A DNA stretch of 64,000 bases from Callaeas wilsoni. Lineage: Eukaryota; Chordata; Aves; Passeriformes; Callaeidae. Shown piece after piece: positions 61,859-64,000 of this stretch. The notes under the pieces are model-generated. The model was given only the letters and a program-made list of their open reading frames with translations. It had not been told where the DNA came from and searched no databases. Position 1 is the stretch's first letter. Every line of letters starts with the position of its first letter. The translations under genes and the position numbers were made by a program. The stretch spans positions 1 through 64,000 of the forward strand of contig VWPU01013580.1 in NCBI GenBank assembly GCA_013398955.1, written 5' to 3'.

Positions 61859-64000
61859 GTAGGACTGTCACATTCATTGCAGCTTTACAGACTAGGAGGT
61901 TCCATTTATGGTTTTTTGTGTGTGTGATATTGGTGACAGAATGTAGTGCTGTATTAAAAAATTTCACATGTTTTTAGCGTTTTTTCTACAGCTCTGGAAT
62001 CCACGTTCAGATGTGTGGGTTTCCCACCATACAGTAAGAAACCAATGACCATTTGCTGCATTGACTCTGTATTAGTTCATTTTCTGTTTGCTGAAAACCT
62101 CCCTGTATCCTTTTTTTTTTCTATATTAAACTTGTGTTTGCTTTTAGAATAAAAGGGATGAGCTCCTGCATACTCTTCCCTTCCCTTTCCCTCTAAGATA
62201 CCATCAACAAGACTAATGGGAAGACTAGGCATGACTAGGTGGCATAATCTTTGGCTCAGACAAAAAGAAAAGCAAATTACATTGTTTTATGTTTGGGCTT
62301 CCTTGTTTGTTTTCCTCAAAAATTTTGGAAGTGTATCTAGTCACCATTCCAAACTGGTGAGACTGGAATAGCCACTCCCCCTAAAAGTACTCGGGATATT
62401 TGAACTTCAGATGTGACTTAACACTGCTGAGAGAGAGGTGCCTTGTCTAAGATACTTGGGAAAAGAGTCCCGATGTTTGCGAATGGTGGTGCTGGTTAGT
62501 AATTACTATTCCAGGGATTTCAGGTATCATAGAAGTCTCAGTGTGCTAGAAGTCTTTCAAGTGTAGGGAGGAGAGAGTTGGTGCATTTCCTGCCCTGGAG
62601 ATTTCACAAGTTCATTTCCAGGTTAAGAATCCTTTACTCCAGCCTTCTTCCTTGTCTGTCTGACCTTTGGCAGTCCTAGGTCCTTGATGGAATGGAGCAT
62701 GACCAGTTTTGTTTGGCCTGCATGGCAACTCATCAGAGTTCAGAACAATGACTCTAAGAACCCAGAAATCATTTACAGTAGTAGTTCTCTTAGAGTGTCT
62801 TACTTAAGCTTAAATTATTTATTGCCTGTGTTTAAAAATAAAACCTCCAAGACTGATTTTGTATTATGTGAAAAAAATAGCGGTTTTTTCTTTGGTTTTT
62901 TTTTTGGTCATCTTTTTTATTTTCCCTGTAAATGGTGTTCTTGTTCCTCAGAAGTATATATTTTTTTTACATCAATAGCAAAGGCTCTCAGAAAGGCATG
63001 TGAAGGATTTCCTATTTCTACACAGGACTAAATTTCATTTTCAGTTGAAGTCCTATCACTCTGTAAGAAATTCCTTTGGATTTGATGGTTACTGCCACTT
63101 ATGTTAATGACAAGACAATAATTAGTGAGCCTGGTGCAGCTTGCAGTGATGTATTGAACTAGAGCAGGCTTCTAGCAAATGTATATTTTTTCTGAGTAAA
63201 AAACCTGAAAAATAATTTGAGTAAATAATATCACTAATACCGAGTCCACTCTAAAAAAGAAGCTTGAGAAGGCTTTGAATTTGTGTTATTGATTGTTCTG
63301 CAGATGCCTGACATCTTTCTTAAATAGAACTGTTGTATGAAACTGTTTGCACTTATCTTTTTCAAATGTGATCTCTTCCAGTAGCTGAAGTGCTATACTT
63401 GCAGTCAGTTTTTGTGAGGGAGTATGTTGTGTTTGCTCCTTGCTCAGCCTGTCTTACTCTGCAGAGTATGAGAGTCACCTCCAGGACAGGATATCGACTG
63501 GATTAAAAATCAGTTCTTGGACTTCTGTTTCGTATGCTAGCTGAATGTCAAACTTGTGTTTCTGATTAATGCAGTGGTAGACATTTTCTTCCCTAATTAT
63601 TTATACAAAAGCTAAAATTTCTGTTTATGTTAAAATTAGCTATCAAGAGAACAGGATGTAGTGAGCATACTGGATTTAGTGCTGCTATACCACTTTGTTT
63701 AAATCAAAAGGGAAACAGATGAGCAGCTTTCAATTACGTTTGTGTTCCATGCATCCTTTTTTCTTTTTAATTTTACTGTTTACTTATTAGCAAATACATT
63801 TTTTGGCAAGGCCACATAAAATAAGCTTAAAAAAAACCAAACCAAAACCTTCTGTAGGGTGTTTCGTTTTGTGGACCAACATATAGTCTGGATATTTCAA
63901 AGCTTTTTCATGAACTTTACATCAAAATTATTAAATTCAATGATTTTGCTGAGTTTGGTCACTTCTTGGTACAAGTCTCCAAAAATAAATTGAGCTGAGG
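61859..64000 (+). other. STOX2: STOX2 intron 3 (partial, runs off the window)
   Basis: This is AT-rich sequence after the exon 3 donor. No segment encoding the expected C-terminal STOX2 tail was found, so the last exon lies beyond the right edge. If the donor is not used, translation stops at once: the codon CGG is followed by TAG (61860-61862). AATAAA signals occur at 62148-62153, 62837-62842 and 63984-63989, so an intronic-polyadenylation isoform is conceivable. A 115-codon open frame at 62684-63031 has no recognisable domain and is not called a gene. Confidence 0.7.

Noticed and set aside
62684..63031. 115-codon frame in intron 3
   Set aside because: No similarity to the expected STOX2 C-terminus, rich in Phe/Tyr runs from T-rich DNA, and no splice acceptor in front.

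Overview
The window looks like nuclear DNA of a bird, most likely a songbird. It carries one recognisable gene, STOX2 (storkhead-box 2), on the + strand, spread across almost the whole window with vertebrate-size introns. Several CR1-type 3' ends are visible. One short element at about 42.5 kb joins a tRNA-Ile-like head to a CR1 tail, which is the layout of the passerine TguSINE1 family. No other protein-coding gene, CRISPR array, bacterial feature or RNA gene can be supported. Nearly all other open frames are short and lie in introns.

Layout. Positions 1-700 are a CpG-rich promoter and 5' leader with a chain of short upstream ORFs. Coding exon 1 is 554-719 (residues 1-55 plus one base). Intron 1 runs 720-52499 (about 51.8 kb). 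Coding exon 2 is 52500-52652 and intron 2 is 52653-59592. The large coding exon 3 is 59593-61858, and intron 3 runs off the right edge. The three exons join in phase into 861 complete codons plus two bases of codon 862. The first half of the winged-helix domain is in exon 2 and the second half is in exon 3. About 64 C-terminal residues, judged from the mammalian family length of about 926, should lie in an exon outside the window.

The most interesting content is inside intron 1, where the sequence suggests a more complex transcription unit than the three main exons. (a) A second CpG island at about 33.9-34.47 kb ends at a strong splice donor and looks like an internal promoter. (b) An exon candidate at 46027-46160 has excellent splice sites and its own ATG preceded by an in-frame stop. 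It joins exon 2 in the correct phase and would replace the basic N-terminus with a short hydrophobic one. (c) A 21-nt microexon candidate at 15591-15611, with strong splice sites and a NAGNAG acceptor, would insert seven residues in frame just before the exon 2 sequence. Intron 2 also holds a well-formed 106-bp exon candidate with an early in-frame stop, a possible poison exon.

The protein is a nuclear, DNA-binding-type winged-helix factor related to STOX1. The two promoters, the leader uORFs and the optional exons all act on its N-terminus or output, while the winged-helix domain and the long Ser-rich tail stay constant. The rest of the introns is ordinary AT-rich sequence with low-complexity tracts, a few CR1 fragments, some notable inverted repeats and homeodomain-type motifs. 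Everything here was read by eye, with no alignment or transcript data.
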